From: Nemertoderma westbladi | Taxonomy: Eukaryota; Xenacoelomorpha; Nemertodermatida; Nemertodermatidae | Assembly (NCBI GenBank): GCA_032718475.1 | Contig: JAUCBJ010007542.1 | Span: forward strand, 51,096-115,095 | Direction: 5' to 3' | Length of the DNA stretch: 64,000 bases | Shown: positions 1 to 10,955 of the stretch, piece after piece | Numbering within the stretch: the stretch's first letter is position 1 | Layout of the letters: every line of letters begins with the position of its first letter | Made by a program: the position numbers and the translations under genes | Notes under the pieces: model-generated | Seen by the model: the letters and a program-made list of their open reading frames with translations, nothing else | What the model was told of the DNA's origin: nothing | The model's database searches: none

Positions 1-250
1 AGTAGTAGTAGTAGTGAGACCCTAGTGGCTCGGCGGCAGGGGATGCGGGAACGCGGCCTAGCCTGCGTTCTTAGGGGGAGTTCGGAGGTGGCTGCAGTTC
101 GCTCTCCTCCGCTCAAACTCCCTTTGTCTGCGTGGTGGCCGGCGACCATGGAGGGCGCTGGGCTTTGGGGATGTTGCGGGTCAGCTGGGCAATGACCTCG
201 CAGGCCGATATTAATCCACGGTGCACCCCCTTTTTTAATTGTATTGAATT
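1..250 (+). repeat. (AGT)n tail and GC-rich non-LTR-like 3' end
   Basis: The first 15 bases are an AGT/TAG trinucleotide run like the 3' tails of the two LINE copies at 18531-18545 and 53957-53974, so the window may open just inside another LINE tail. The next 215 bases are far more GC-rich than their surroundings and end in a T-rich stretch followed by short TTGAAT-type repeats near 238-255, as some non-LTR 3' ends do. No reading frame is recognisable. Assignment to a retrotransposon is inference from composition and tail only. Confidence 0.3.
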
Positions 251-255
251 GAATG

Positions 256-2282
256 ATATATCAGATCTTGTTGAATAATAATATAATAGCATATTACTTG
301 ATTGCGTTAGTATTGAATCTTTAATATATTATACTAAATAATAATAATATTTATTATATTATGTAAATATATTAATAGTATAAACAGCTTTACCATAAAT
401 ATATTGTTATACAGTATTTCACATTTAAAATTTATTTAATTAATTATTTTGCATTTTATACAAACACTGATATTATTTTTAGCGTATTTACAAAAGCAAA
501 GAATACAAAGGTGCTTTTGTGGTAAGTATGCAAATACAGTTTTTATGTTAATGCAAATTCTTACACAGTAATATTAACCAAGTATAACAGTATAACAAGT
601 TAAACAGTAAAATTCAGTTTTTATTCTTTCATAATATGTTATTTTTTGTTGGTTTTAAATAAAATTTGAAATATTTTTGGTACTAAACAAGATCCCCAAT
701 GTCCCGTCAACACCTTGGGTTGACGTGAGGGACATTGGGGCTAATCTGTAATAAGGAATTCAGTTTCCAACAATTCCTTAAATCACACTCTTATATGAAC
801 AGAACTTCACAGTCTAGTCCAATACTAGTGACGGGCCTAGCGGCCTGATAAGGAGCCCGACTTTTTATTTCAAATAAAAGAGACAACGAGAAAAATTATA
901 GAACTAATTATGTAAAAATACAATCATATTTCATACAATAATTAGTAATAAATTCGATCTATTATTATTTGCTCAATTCTAGAACAAAATCCACCTGCAA
1001 ATAGTGAAGACCTCGTTTTGGAATTTCGAAACCATGCTGGTCCGATGCGCGATGTCGAGTTTAGTTAATAAATAGAAAACTATATCAATTTATATGTACC
1101 TAGTAATTAGAAATCCTTATGAATGTAATCAAATGCTAATTATTATAGAAAAATTTCCTCAAAAAGTAAGTCTTGGCATTGGTGACGCGAAACTAGGCTA
1201 GTTAGATATTGCGTTTAATATAAAAATCGAAAACCCCCATCAAATTCCGTAAAGGCGTTAATAAAATATTTTTAAAATTTTTAAAATTGGTAAAATTCTA
1301 GAATTAGAAAAATTACATTTTGAACGGCAATATATGTGGTTCCGAAACATGGATAGGCTGAAAGAGGACTTCGTGAAAGAGGACATTCTGCCTATTTTAG
1401 TAACATCCAGGGAATCTGACTAATCCGCTTATCCGCTAAATGTCATTCACCTAACAAAACATTTTGAATGCCACAGTGAGTAACCCGATAAGATTATAAA
1501 GCAGTGATTTTTAAATTTTAAACTATAATGTTAACCTATGGAGAATCATATATGGCAGATTAAACATACACTTTTATAAACATACAGTCTCTACAGTATT
1601 AATGTTGGCCCAAAGATTTCTAAATAAAACAATTATGATTAGGCAATAGTGCAATACAGTGCAATAGATACAGTGCAATAGTACTTGATCAAATAGAAAG
1701 GCTGCAACAATAATTTGAAAGCAATAATCGTAATTCCTCAATTTTCGGAAAAAGGCTACAACGCTACGTACAGTATATTAATATGACCAATATGAATGAA
1801 AACATCTTGCTTGAAATAGTTTAATCCAAGGATACTGTTTAACTCATTAGTGGTTCGTCAATCCAAGGAAACTCCAGTTACGGAAACTTCATTTGTGTAA
1901 GCTCTTCTGCCTGCAACTGTTCTATTCCTGCTAGGTTCTTTGAAAGAGATGGCCTCCTAACTGTCAATACCAATTATTAGAGAATAAACATGGAGACCAC
2001 AATTATTGCGAAATTAATACATAAACAAGAAACCTGCGTGTTATCTACTAGTTACGTTAGTTACACAACTAACTTACTTTCTGGAATCCTGCTAGAAGTA
2101 ACATGTGATTCACAACATATTTGTTTACATATGTAATAACTTTTACTTAAATATAATTAGGTAATAATAAGTATGCCTATTTATCTAATTACCGGTATGT
2201 AGGCCCTAATATGTATTGACTTGGAAAACTGGAGTACTGTACTCTGATGTGACTTAATAAAGATGTTGACATAAAGTTGATT
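256..2282. other. Gene-free AT-rich stretch
   Basis: About 2 kb without a supportable gene. It is AT-rich with many stops in all frames. The only structure I recognise is a diverged copy of the repeat at 1437-1695, described separately. A promoter for the gene starting at 2283 should lie here if exon 1 is the first exon, but no convincing TATA or initiator element stands out. Confidence 0.5.
1437..1695. repeat. Dispersed copy of the 245-bp tandem repeat
   Basis: This stretch matches the tandem units at 59525-60225: it shares ATTTTGAATGCCACAGTG, the run through TTAAACTATAATGTTA, the piece CAGTATTAATGTTGG and a final part rich in ACAGTGCAATAG. It is a single diverged unit, so the family is dispersed as well as tandem. 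No coding potential is seen. Confidence 0.65.
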
Positions 2283-2891
2283 ATGAGATCTTCAGAGACT
2301 GCGCGTCTTCACTCAGAGGGTAATTCTTTAACGCCCGTGGAAAAAGTTGAATTACGCGAAGTTAACCGGTCGCCTCAAATACAGAAAAACGTAAAGGCGG
2401 ACATTCCGAGAGACAATCAACAAACAAACTGCTTGCGAAGACTGCTGAAAGATCATAAGAAAAAACTTATATCCGCAGGTGTCATATGTTTTCTCGTATC
2501 TCTTGCTGTCATATTACTAAGCATGCTGCTACCTGGGGCACCAGAGTCGGCACTACCACCACCACCACCACCACCCACCACCATTACAGCACCACCACCC
2601 ACCACCACTACAGCACAACCACCCACCACAACTACCAAGGCAGTATTCCCATGTGCCGGTAATTCCGTTTCTAATAAACCTGCTTCTTTTTTAAACAACG
2701 ACGTGATCTGCGACGGTGGTGATCTTATAATACAGTTTCGAGACGAGTCATCTTCCACTGATTTCAATAAAGATTGGGATTCTTATGAAAAAGGTTTTGG
2801 TGACATGAGTGGAAAAGGTTACTGGCTCGGGTTAGAAACAACTCATCTAATAACAACAGAATGGGAATGTGATCTAAAGATTAAATTTAAG
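2283..2891 (+). CDS. Type II membrane fibrinogen-related protein, exon 1
   Basis: Exon 1 (203 codons) of a putative cell-surface recognition protein. Residues 1-61 are a hydrophilic, Lys/Arg-containing N-terminus with no signal peptide. Residues 62-84 are one hydrophobic membrane segment preceded by KKK, so the C-terminus should be outside (type II topology). Residues 91-120 are a Pro/Thr stalk with repeated PPTTTT units, probably O-glycosylated. From about residue 121 a fibrinogen-related domain begins: a Cys pair (FPC and ICDGG), then DFNKDWDSYEKGFGD and YWLGLE, hallmark residues of the fold. The coding signal ends at AAG followed by GTATTA at 2892, a good splice donor in phase 0. FIBCD1-type receptors share this architecture, but orthology is not claimed. 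The start is the ATG at 2283; an upstream exon cannot be excluded. Confidence 0.82.
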
Positions 2892-3033
2892 GTATTACTT
2901 GGCCTGCCCCCTCCTCTCATTTATACAAAAAATTTCAGATCATGTTTTCAGTTTTCTTATACCGTAGATTAATGTTAACCAACTTTATAATATTTAATTT
3001 TATGTTAGCTAAGTCATTATTGATACCTTTTTT

Positions 3034-3619
3034 GGTACTACTATGTTATGGGTACCCACTTTTTGACCAATTTTTTTCTTATGAAAATGGCTTTTATTAT
3101 GAGGTTTTTTGTTCTAGAACTAATATTTGACCTTCTGACAGTTAGTTGGTAGCTATAAATTTTTATTTTCGTGTTAGCTAGTACTTTTTATTAGCTAGTT
3201 AAAAAAATAAAAAATATAATTTAATCCTCAATTACATTTATGTGGAATAATTTATGAGTAATGGTAGCTAGTAATTTGAATTTTTTAGCTAGGGGGTTAT
3301 AGCTAGTCATAATTATTTACTAGCTAGTTTTTTTATGTGCTGTAAAAATACAGTTAATATTATTCATGTTGTCAATCAAGTTGTGTAAATGTAAATATAA
3401 AATTATGTATATTTTTTATTACACTCAGTCAGAAATATAATATGTAATTTTAAAAACAGTAGCTACCTTAAAAAAAACACTAGCTACCATAAAAAAAACA
3501 ATAGCTATCGTCTCTAAGGAGATGAAATTTATGTTCTAAAAGAAAAACCCTCATGATAATAGCTATTATAATGGTCAAATAATTGGTCAAAAAGTGGGTA
3601 CCCATAACATAGTAGTACC
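3034..3619. repeat. Foldback (inverted-repeat) element in intron
   Basis: The arm at 3034-3072 and the arm at 3581-3619 are exact reverse complements over 39 bp, from GGTACTACTATGTTATGGG to GACCAATT. Complementarity continues inward less perfectly, including TTCTAGAAC near 3112 against TTCTAAAAG near 3534 and TAGCTA-rich segments on both sides. The whole could fold into one long hairpin. It has no reading frame and no clear target duplication. It is probably a non-autonomous foldback or MITE-like element; the family is unknown. Confidence 0.8.
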
Positions 3620-3969
3620 GGTACCCCTTTTTTTTCATGCACTTTAATCAATTAAAAAAACAATCTACTTAAATCACTAGCTACCCTAAATATTAGTAAT
3701 TATAGTTAGTAATTTAATCTATAAATACTGTATATACAGTACTGTATTAAATCTACGGTGGCTGATCTTTGCCAATTAATTAATTTTTCTATTTTTTTCG
3801 GAAGTTCTCAATGACGTCATAATTTATGGTCGACAGTGGTGAGAGGAAATGCGACTGCAGTCCTCGGCACCTTCCCCTCTAACAGAAATCTAGACGTGAT
3901 TTTCTTACTTTAAATTGTAAACCACATGTGTCGAGGTGCCGAAAAGGGCACTAGTGTATATTGTGCACA

Positions 3970-3994
3970 CCCCCCCCCCCCCCCCCCCCCCCCC
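3970..3994 (+). repeat. Poly(C) run, 25 nt
   Basis: An uninterrupted run of 25 C, followed by T and four more C, in AT-rich intronic DNA. It is the longest of at least ten G or C runs of 12 nt or more in the window. Confidence 0.95.
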
Positions 3995-4325
3995 TCCCCT
4001 CAAATTTTGTATACTAGCTAGTTTTTGTTACTTTTACTTATAATTGTTCTAGAACATATAATCTATTCATTTAATATAACAATTTTGTTCTATAACAAAT
4101 ATTTTTTGTTCTAGAACCAAAAATAGAAAAAACTAGTTAATTTGTTTATATTTACTAGTAATTGTTTTTAACTCTTACTAATCAAACATTATTATTTTTT
4201 TTCATTTACATGTTATTCAAAAAACCTAAAGAAAAACTCTAAATAATTAAACTCTCAATTACTAATAAAACTTTCAATAAATTGGGGAGGGAGGCATGCC
4301 AAGTAATACCGAATTAACAATTTAG

Positions 4326-4655
4326 TCTTCGAATTCTATTTGGCATGCCACATATAAGAATGTAAAGATAGGTTCAGGAGAAACAAATTACACGTTAATT
4401 TACGGAACATTTGGAATTTTCCAAAACATGAATAATGAAATGGCCGCTGCTAATGGTTCGCAGTTCTCTACTAAAGACGCAGATCATGATGATTCCGCCG
4501 ACACCTCGTTGGCTAGAGAGCGGACCGGCGGTTGGTGGCATACCACGGATTCCAAGACGAACCTCAATGGGGATTATCAGTCTGTTGAAAGAAACTTTTG
4601 GGGCGAAAAAAAAGTCGTTACATGGTCTACGATGATAATTCGTAACTGCGTTTAA
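4326..4655 (+). CDS. Type II membrane fibrinogen-related protein, terminal exon
   Basis: Terminal exon (109 codons and TAA) carrying the C-terminal half of the fibrinogen-related domain. Recognisable family positions in order are TYKNVKIGSGETNYTL (usual pattern Y..F.VG.E..NY.L), QFSTKDADHDD (the FST.D.D.D calcium-loop region), GGWW, and TNLNGDY, then VTWSTMIIR near the end. With exon 1 the protein is 312 residues with one complete domain. The two cysteines that normally flank GGWW (in the D-N-C-A and WW..C positions) are both absent, replaced in the DSADTSL and HTTDSK stretches, so the usual C-terminal disulfide is missing, while the N-terminal Cys pair in exon 1 is kept. The Asp residues of the calcium loop are retained. 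A possible AATAAA lies near 5113. Ligand unknown; identity of the fold is firm, pairing with exon 1 is inferred from register. Confidence 0.75.
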   Translation, partial: SSNSIWHATYKNVKIGSGETNYTLIYGTFGIFQNMNNEMAAANGSQFSTKDADHDDSADTSLARERTGGWWHTTDSKTNLNGDYQSVERNFWGEKKVVTWSTMIIRNCV

Positions 4656-5708
4656 TTAAATGAATAGGAATACTGTTTGTTAAACGTACCTTTTAATTGT
4701 TTAAAACCGGGAATTTAATTTTGAAGCTCCCACTATAGCCTTTATAATGTTATTGTTACCGGTAATGTAAATTGGTTTTTTACTCTCCATCTTCGGTGTA
4801 CCTTACACGATACTACTTCGCCCTGTCGACACCCTCTGCTATTTTTTGCAATATATCTAATGTTTAGTTCAGAGCCCAACATGTATTTTTCGTGCGGGCA
4901 CCAAAATTGACTGCCACACGAAATTTTCAAAATTGATTGTTTCGAAATTATTATTATCTGACCTATATTCTCGCGATTTATAGGTTTTCTATTATCGCGA
5001 ATTGATAGGATTTAATATAATAATATACACCCGGGGTAAATTGAAACTGCTAAAATAAGCAACTGTAAAAGGCCGCACTATTAGTAAAATATGTAAAGTT
5101 AGTTATATAAAAAAATAAATATTAATTTAATTATAAAAGTTGATTAGTGTAGGCCTATTTTGCGGTTTGCTAGTTTGCGGATAACGAAGGGCTGCAGGGG
5201 CATGCCAGGGCATGGTACAGTAGAGGTTGTCACAGCGGTGCGAGCAGAAACTGCTTACACACTCTGAGGTTCTCGTATGGAATGGCTGGCGGTTGCAGCA
5301 TAGTTTATGATGGAACCCATGCACAGTGGTCCAGATGCGGCCAAAAGTCCCAAAAAAATGTTTTATTAAAATTTAATTTTAACCAACACAAAATGTTCAC
5401 AAGATCCGAGCAACCAGACGACATTTTTTTTTTTCATGTTTTTGAAAATTTCTTCCAAAACTGACCAAAATTACTTGAAATTTTCACATTTTGAAAAAAA
5501 AATAACATTTTATGTGTAATTTGTTTTTTTTATAAAATCAGAACAAGACGTCGGAATCGCAAATTTTTTTGTGCACATTATCTACTCATGAAGCTGAACG
5601 TTAATATGGACGTTTTTACATCATTCACTCAAAGGCAGAGTATTTGCACAAGATAACACCATATTTTTCTGTAAAAACTACCGGCTTTTTAAATTTAGGA
5701 TGCTAGAT

Positions 5709-5761
5709 GTTCGCGCTTTTAGACCTTTTAGCAGATAACCTGCCAATTTAAATGTCCCTTT
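5709..5761. repeat. Short dispersed repeat shared with 36485-36537
   Basis: The core CTTTTAGACCTTTTAGCAG followed by a few bases and then AACCTGCCAATTTAAATG and TCCCTTTA occurs here and at 36485-36537 with only a few differences. At the second site it is followed at once by an 18-G run. It may be the end of an unrecognised element. Confidence 0.7.
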
Positions 5762-6695
5762 AATTATAAATCGACTTTTGCCCTTACCTATTACATGGTG
5801 TACTGAATTTACATCCGCCGAAGCCAGTCCGTGCGCGGCGTATGACCCATGGATTAGGGTTCCCTAGAAAGTTATTGCGGTTTAGGCTGCTTTGTATTAT
5901 TCGATTGATCGCTACTATATAATCTCCGACAACTATATTTACTTTCGAGGAAATATTAGCAGTTCCTTTGGGACGTGGCGCTTTAAGTATAAAACAGAGT
6001 TATGACTTACACTAATCACAACTAGATGGCTATAGAATCTCGTAAATAGCGCATTCTTTAGGAAATGCTTTATTAACCCTCACACTACTTCACACTAATT
6101 CACACTAATTTGCCGATCGTCACTGATTTTGATCATATATAAGGAGGATTGCAACTGACACATGTAGGGATTATGAAACAGCATTTAATTCACACAAAAA
6201 CCACTATAATTTGAGTCGCAGTTGCTACCAGTAGACCCTTCTGCTTACCTCAGTAATTAAAAAAGTTGAGGGGTTTACGATTATTTATCGGTATTCTCCA
6301 AATATAACATCCATTAATATAAACAGCAATTAACAACAATATAAACAGCATTAAGACAGTGCGGTGAACAGAGTCAGTATGTGTTGATGTGATGCGGTTT
6401 GTGCCGATGATAATAGATTTACGTTCTTATAACTCTAGCCATCAGATGTTCTTTGGGCAAAGTCTGAAACGTCTGGACTTAGGGCTGAATCCAGAATGGA
6501 ATAGGATTCTCAGAAAAACTGCCGCATTACACCATTTTCTATAGGGCTCTATTGGCATAACAGGGAAGGTTGCTCTGATTGGCTAAAAATATGTCCAAAC
6601 AAAGAAACCTCCACATACACAAAGAATCAGCTGACAGATTTTGTCATCTCAGTTTATTTTCTGACAGAAGCGTAGCTGAACAATTCTCGGCCTTT

Positions 6696-6757
6696 TTAGA
6701 GTATTCAGCGCATTGTGTAAAAATAATTTGTTATGTCCGCAAAAGCTTTTACACTGC
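6696..6757. repeat. Short dispersed repeat shared with 48173-48233
   Basis: TTTAGAGT, then AGCGCATTGTGTAAAA, a spacer, and GCAAAAGCTTT are shared in the same order with 48173-48233. Here the repeat lies just beyond the 3' end of the unclassified minus-strand block, and its TTTAGAGTATT is mirrored by AATACTCTAAA near 6817. It could mark an element boundary; this is inference. Confidence 0.55.
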
Positions 6758-6830
6758 TCCCAGAAAATGGGATTCAAGTCTATAAAATATAAAAATCACA
6801 GTTTCTAATATATAAAAATACTCTAAACTA

Positions 6831-7676
6831 TCAGTCCTTCTTTCGCAAACGGCGTTTACGAAGTTTTTTAAGACTAGTGAGAGTCTTTTTCTCTTTGGGG
6901 CGAGCCACTTTACTAGGAGGGCTATAACTCCTGGGGGAAGGGTGCAATACAATTGCATCAGAAGGTTTTGGATTACGGTCGTTGTATCCGCCGGTCAAGG
7001 TACCCGGTTGATCGATGTCGACATCGGTGGATCGAGGGCGAACAACCTTTAGAGCTCGTTTCAGGATGGCAGCTCTTACTGATCCTTGATGGGTTGTTTG
7101 CACGACAGCGGTAGGTTGACCGTGTGTAGTGAAAAATTTCCTCGGTTTGATTGTTCTCTCTAATTCGCGTTCTCTGGCTTTATATTCATATGGTCGTCTA
7201 TGAACTTCTTGTAACTCAGGATGCGAGTTTATGAACAAGTCACCATATTCAGGATCTTGGCGGATAAAGTTGATCAAGTTGTAGGAATCCGGGTTATTGG
7301 GATTGATATTCCTCAGATATTTGCGAACATATTTGGCTGAAATGTTCTCGCCAACACGTTTCATCAGTTTGTAACTGGGGGTGCGAGATTTTTGTTCAAT
7401 GGAGGAAAAGAGGTATGGGTGAAACGCATAAACTCCTTCATATGCACGTCTTGGATAGTATTGGTGACGTGATTCGCAATGGAGATCCGCATTAGCTTCC
7501 CAAGATCTGATGTAACGCAAGGTAACTATTTTGTCTATGCTTTCTAGATCTCGATTGAAAGGGCAATCGAAACTTGCATGTCCTTTGAATTGACAGTGGT
7601 GACATTGAGTCATAAATTGAGGGCAAACTGCGAAAATATGTAAATTGTTGAGTCTACAATAAGCACAATCAAGCAA
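6831..7676 (-). pseudogene. Unclassified block, C-terminal piece with CCHC zinc knuckle
   Basis: Last piece (about 280 codons) of the unclassified minus-strand protein. It contains C-x2-C-x10-C and then a canonical C-x2-C-x4-H-x4-C knuckle (CHHCQFKGHASFDC, at 7563-7604), the type used by retroelement nucleocapsids and some cellular nucleic-acid-binding proteins. The tail is strongly basic (KKLRKRRLRKK). The apparent first residues come from the tail of the SINE inserted at 7670-7903; before that insertion this piece was continuous, in register, with 7906-9216. No protease, polymerase or integrase motif is seen. Nucleic-acid binding is likely; the family is unknown to me. Confidence 0.6.
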
Positions 7677-7903
7677 GCAAACAGTCGGCCGAAGCCGGAG
7701 GCGACCCGAAGGCTCCTCTTTTGATAGCTGCTACCCGAGGGTAGGGGTGGGCGCTACTCCTATCCCAAGATTTGCTCCCAGTTATTTAACTGGTTCTCAT
7801 TTTATCGACCCCAGTGGATGAAAGGCTGAGTGGACCCTGGCGGGGCTGAACCTACAACCATTAGATTGCAGGCCCGGCGCTCAACCAACTGAGCTACCCC
7901 GCC
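7670..7903 (-). mobile_element. tRNA-derived SINE (Cys-tRNA-like head)
   Basis: Read on the minus strand it starts with a tRNA-like head: box A TAGCTCAGTTGG (7885-7896), a CTGCAAT anticodon-like loop suggesting Cys(GCA), and box B GGTTCAGCCCC (7842-7852). The body contains CAGCCTTTCATCC and GGTCGATAAAATGAG, resembling the conserved central domain of invertebrate SINEs (for example the cephalopod Ceph domain). The end is TTTGCTTGCTTG. Flanks carry AGCACAAT at 7662-7669 and 7924-7931, a probable target duplication; a TA-repeat sits between head and flank. It split a continuous coding block, so it is younger than that block. Confidence 0.85.
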
Positions 7904-7905
7904 TT

Positions 7906-9216
7906 TTAATATATATATATATTAGCACAATAAATCTCCATAATAGGTTGGTCTTTAAAGTAGGAGCAGGGTTTGCTGTAGTCCATTGGGGTAAAGTGAT
8001 CCCGTGATGCACATAATCGGCAACGTTTCCTAGAAATGTAATTGGCATGTCGATAATCATATGCCGTGAGACATTGTGGACCTTGATACCATTCCAACAC
8101 ATAATCATTATTGCTACTCCTGGACACTGCAGGTTGAATTTCTTCAGATTCCAAGCAAATTGGTTCTTCTTCAACTTGCATAGCTGCGATAGATGTAGCT
8201 GTTTTCTCAAGGGAACCCACTGTTTGAACTTCCACGATAGAATAACCCGTGGGGATTCGGGGTCTTTGTATGACAGATGAATGTAGATTCTGTATACAAA
8301 CGTCCTTAAAAATGGCAAATCCAGCGCTGTCCAACTTCTCAGCAGCGGAATCTATCAGGCTGAGTTTGGTCAAAGCACGGTCTTTAAACTGACTGTCAAT
8401 GTTACGGAACGGAGTCAGAAAGCGCCTGAAGCATTTGAATCGGATGAATTTATTGTGTTCATCTAACTTAGCGAGTTTAGTTCCAAGCACTAAGGGATGA
8501 GTGCTTATAGTTCGACTGCACACATCGGCTAGCCAACCGGCAAGTGCGGCGTTCTCGAAGATGGTATATATAGCTAATGAGGGACGGAGTGGAACACTCA
8601 TAAAGCTATAAACGACTCCAGGTGCTGTTAATGGTCCGTCAAAATATAATCGAGAATAATGGTCGCCATATATTTGTTGATAACTGACAGGATTTCCAAC
8701 TTTAAAATTCCATCCGTATTCTTGGAAGGCAAGATGTCCGATAGAGGTTCTTTGTACTTTATTGATTCCGGTCAGTGTATTGGCATACATAGTTCGGAAG
8801 AAACTTCGGCCTTCTGCCCATGGTGCTATCAGTTGGGTATCTACGAAAGGATATGGGATATTCTCCATATTTCTAAAGTCATTATGGAGATCTCCATAAA
8901 GTGCTGAACCGATTTTAATTATTCTCTCAACAAACAGCATCTCGAGGACTGGCTGGGGTAGCATAGATCCATCTATACCCATGGCCGGTTTGCACTCGGT
9001 ATCGGTAACATAATGCTGCGCGAGTTCGAATTGTCCATGTCGGAGTTTCTTTTGTATCTCTGTGAGAGTCTCAAAAGAATAATCGATCACGTCGGAACAT
9101 GCTCGAGTAAAAACATGGGTAGAACCAGCTAATCCTCGTATGTGTATCATTCGCGTAGTTCCTAGTTCTCCAAGAGTAACACTAACTTCCTTATCGTAAG
9201 TAACAACTCCGTACAT
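7906..9216 (-). pseudogene. Unclassified block, capsid-like/unknown central piece
   Basis: A 436-codon uninterrupted frame, the longest of the block. The first 330 or so residues look like a compact folded domain rich in aromatic and aliphatic segments (for example RNMENIPYPFVDTQLIAPW and HLAFQEYGWNFKVGNPV). Near its end are Cys residues in C-x2-C (KRCRLC) and a further Cys 15 residues on, which together with the following piece make a Cys-rich array. Upstream, TAA at 9259-9261 separates it in the same frame from 9259-10458. Downstream it runs into the SINE. I recognise no enzyme motif. Overall impression, not proof, is of a structural or capsid-type polypeptide. Confidence 0.6.
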
Positions 9217-9258
9217 TTCGATAACCTTAAGACTTTCGTTCCACTCTTTGGTGGTGTT

Positions 9259-10458
9259 TTATATGGTCATACCCACCGGATGCCATAATGTCGCGCATTC
9301 GCTGGCGTTAGGTAAATCGCTATACTTCAAATAATGTGTAGTATGTGTAGCTTCATCTCCGTATCGCTGTATTCTTTCTTCTTCAAATAATACATCGAGA
9401 TTCCAATGGACTAATCGAGTTTTAATGAATCCATCGAGATTATACGGAGGTATTACGTCCTTTTCTATTCTTGAAACATTATAAGGTTTTCTGAATGAGT
9501 TTACTTCAACCAATTGATCTAAATGTTTTTGTAGTTGTTCAAGTTCGACAAGATCGAGGGGATTTATCAATGGTAGAAACTTTAAACTATGTGTAGGATC
9601 TTCTGGTTTCGCCATATAATATTGAGTTAAATGGACATAATAGGGGTGATCTTTGATGCCGTAAAATGAGTTTGGTAAAGGTCTAGCGCGTAGGTTAACC
9701 TCGTGTACCATACGACGGACAAGATCCGCTCGATTGTCCGGAGGTTCAACGAGTATACCGTCGACACGTGCAGCCTCGATTGGCGGACGTTGTAACATAG
9801 GAGCGTCAGCGATAAGATCTCTAGATCTTAAGTTAATATCAACCAGTTGAGGTTGTGCTGTCGCAAAGAGTTTATCTCCGAAATGGGGAACCATCGAAGG
9901 ATGAATGATGCTTTTGGAATAGAGATCAGTCATAAGTATTTGAGCTTCTGGTTGAGCTAAAGCCGCTTCTTCTCTCTCATCCATTTCGATATGCTTCTCC
10001 TCGATCTGATTCTCCTCCACTTGTCGTTGAAAGCGTTCGTCTAAGAACTCTTGTAGAGAGTATGTACGTCCAAGTTCGATATCTTCCTCAAGATTCTCGA
10101 ACTGGGGTAAAGCTAATTCTTTTACCGCTTGGACTTGTTGTTGCAATTTACGTTTGTCTAAACAATAGTAGGTTCCATTTCCGATCTTTTGTCGAATCGC
10201 GTCTAATGCGTTTCGTATAACACTTTCCTCCACCTCGGTGACAGGTAGTATCGGAGTTAAACTGGTACGATTATACGGGTTGAACGGAGATATTAGATGT
10301 CCGCATCCCAATCTGGCTAGGTAGGATGGGCGAATATCTAGAGAGCCCACAAGTGGAGTGCCACTGACTATTTGTTTGGGTAACACTAGGTCTTTGAACA
10401 ATGAGTACAACTTAGGAGGATCCATCATACTATTAGGATCGAGAGTCTGAGGTCGCAC
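9259..10458 (-). pseudogene. Unclassified block, acidic/coiled-coil piece
   Basis: A 399-codon frame with a charged, Glu/Gln-rich central section (residues about 115-170) that could form a coiled coil, flanked by Pro-containing folded sequence. It ends at TAA (9259-9261), after which the same frame continues with 14 codons to the ATG at 9216, so this looks like a premature stop rather than a gene end. Its beginning overlaps the end of 10425-10904 in another frame, indicating a one-register slip between 10425 and 10458. Function not recognised. Confidence 0.55.
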
Positions 10459-10904
10459 CAGGGAATGAGGAGGTCGACCGAGTATTCTGGAACTCTGATC
10501 ATAGGTTTACTTAAGGATTGTTTGAGTCGAGCGAGCGTAGGTGGTACGTCGAACAAGTTTTGCTCAAAACTCCCGTAAGTATAGCGAGTAAAACTGTGTT
10601 TAGCGCAACGTCTCTGCAGATATTTATGTCTTTCCGTTTGTTGATTGGGTCTAGGGCATTCATCGCAGTAATACCAAAGACGCACGTCTTGTAAGGGAAA
10701 CGCTGGTGATCTTTCTCCAGTTTTACAATATTCCTCCATCTGTTCGAAGCTATCCGGTACAACAGGTAGCGGTCGATCGGCGGTAAGATACATCATAGTA
10801 AAATAGAGTCGTTTAAGTTGCATCATAGGGTTATGATGTATACCTTGAGGATATCGAGTTTCTAGATTTTGTGGACTAGCTACATTGAGATAAGTTTCTC
10901 TCAA
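10425..10904 (-). pseudogene. Unclassified block, second piece
   Basis: A 159-codon frame with a Cys-containing patch (WYYCDECPRPNQQ and RRCAKH) that might bind metal. It lies in the same frame as 10956-11573 and is separated from it only by TAA at 10956-10958 and 17 codons, so the two were probably one frame. At its 3' end the likely reading frame shifts into 9259-10458. Function not recognised. Confidence 0.5.
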
Positions 10905-10955
10905 GAATTTTAAATATTTGTTAAAGTCACCATGTTTGTCCGGTTCTTCAACATC

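Larger units (their letters stand above)
2892..4325 (+). other. Intron of the fibrinogen-domain gene
   Basis: Inferred 1,434-bp phase-0 intron. The donor is AAG|GTATTA at 2892 and the acceptor is AATTTAG| ending at 4325. The two halves of one domain meet in register across it: exon 1 stops within the mid-domain strand after LKIKFK, and exon 2 resumes with the next conserved strand. The polypyrimidine tract is weak, so the exact acceptor is less sure than the intron itself. It carries an inverted-repeat element and a C25 run. Confidence 0.65.
4656..6830. other. Gene-free stretch downstream of the fibrinogen gene
   Basis: No supportable coding region. Contents are a possible AATAAA near 5113, homopolymer-rich AT sequence at 5340-5550, a 55-bp repeat at 5709-5761 shared with 36485-36537, a short direct triplication of CACACTA near 6081-6107, and a 60-bp repeat at 6696-6757 shared with 48173-48233. 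The remainder looks like anonymous intergenic DNA. Confidence 0.5.

Noticed and set aside
2453-2767. Gly/Val-rich minus-strand open frame
   Set aside because: It is the antisense of the Pro/Thr stalk of the fibrinogen-domain gene; its composition follows from the repeats.
2942-3130. Hydrophobic plus-strand open frame after exon 1
   Set aside because: It lies in the inferred intron and overlaps the foldback arm; no homology or good start.
6749-6958. 69-codon minus-strand frame
   Set aside because: Out-of-frame overlap with the 3' end of the unclassified block.
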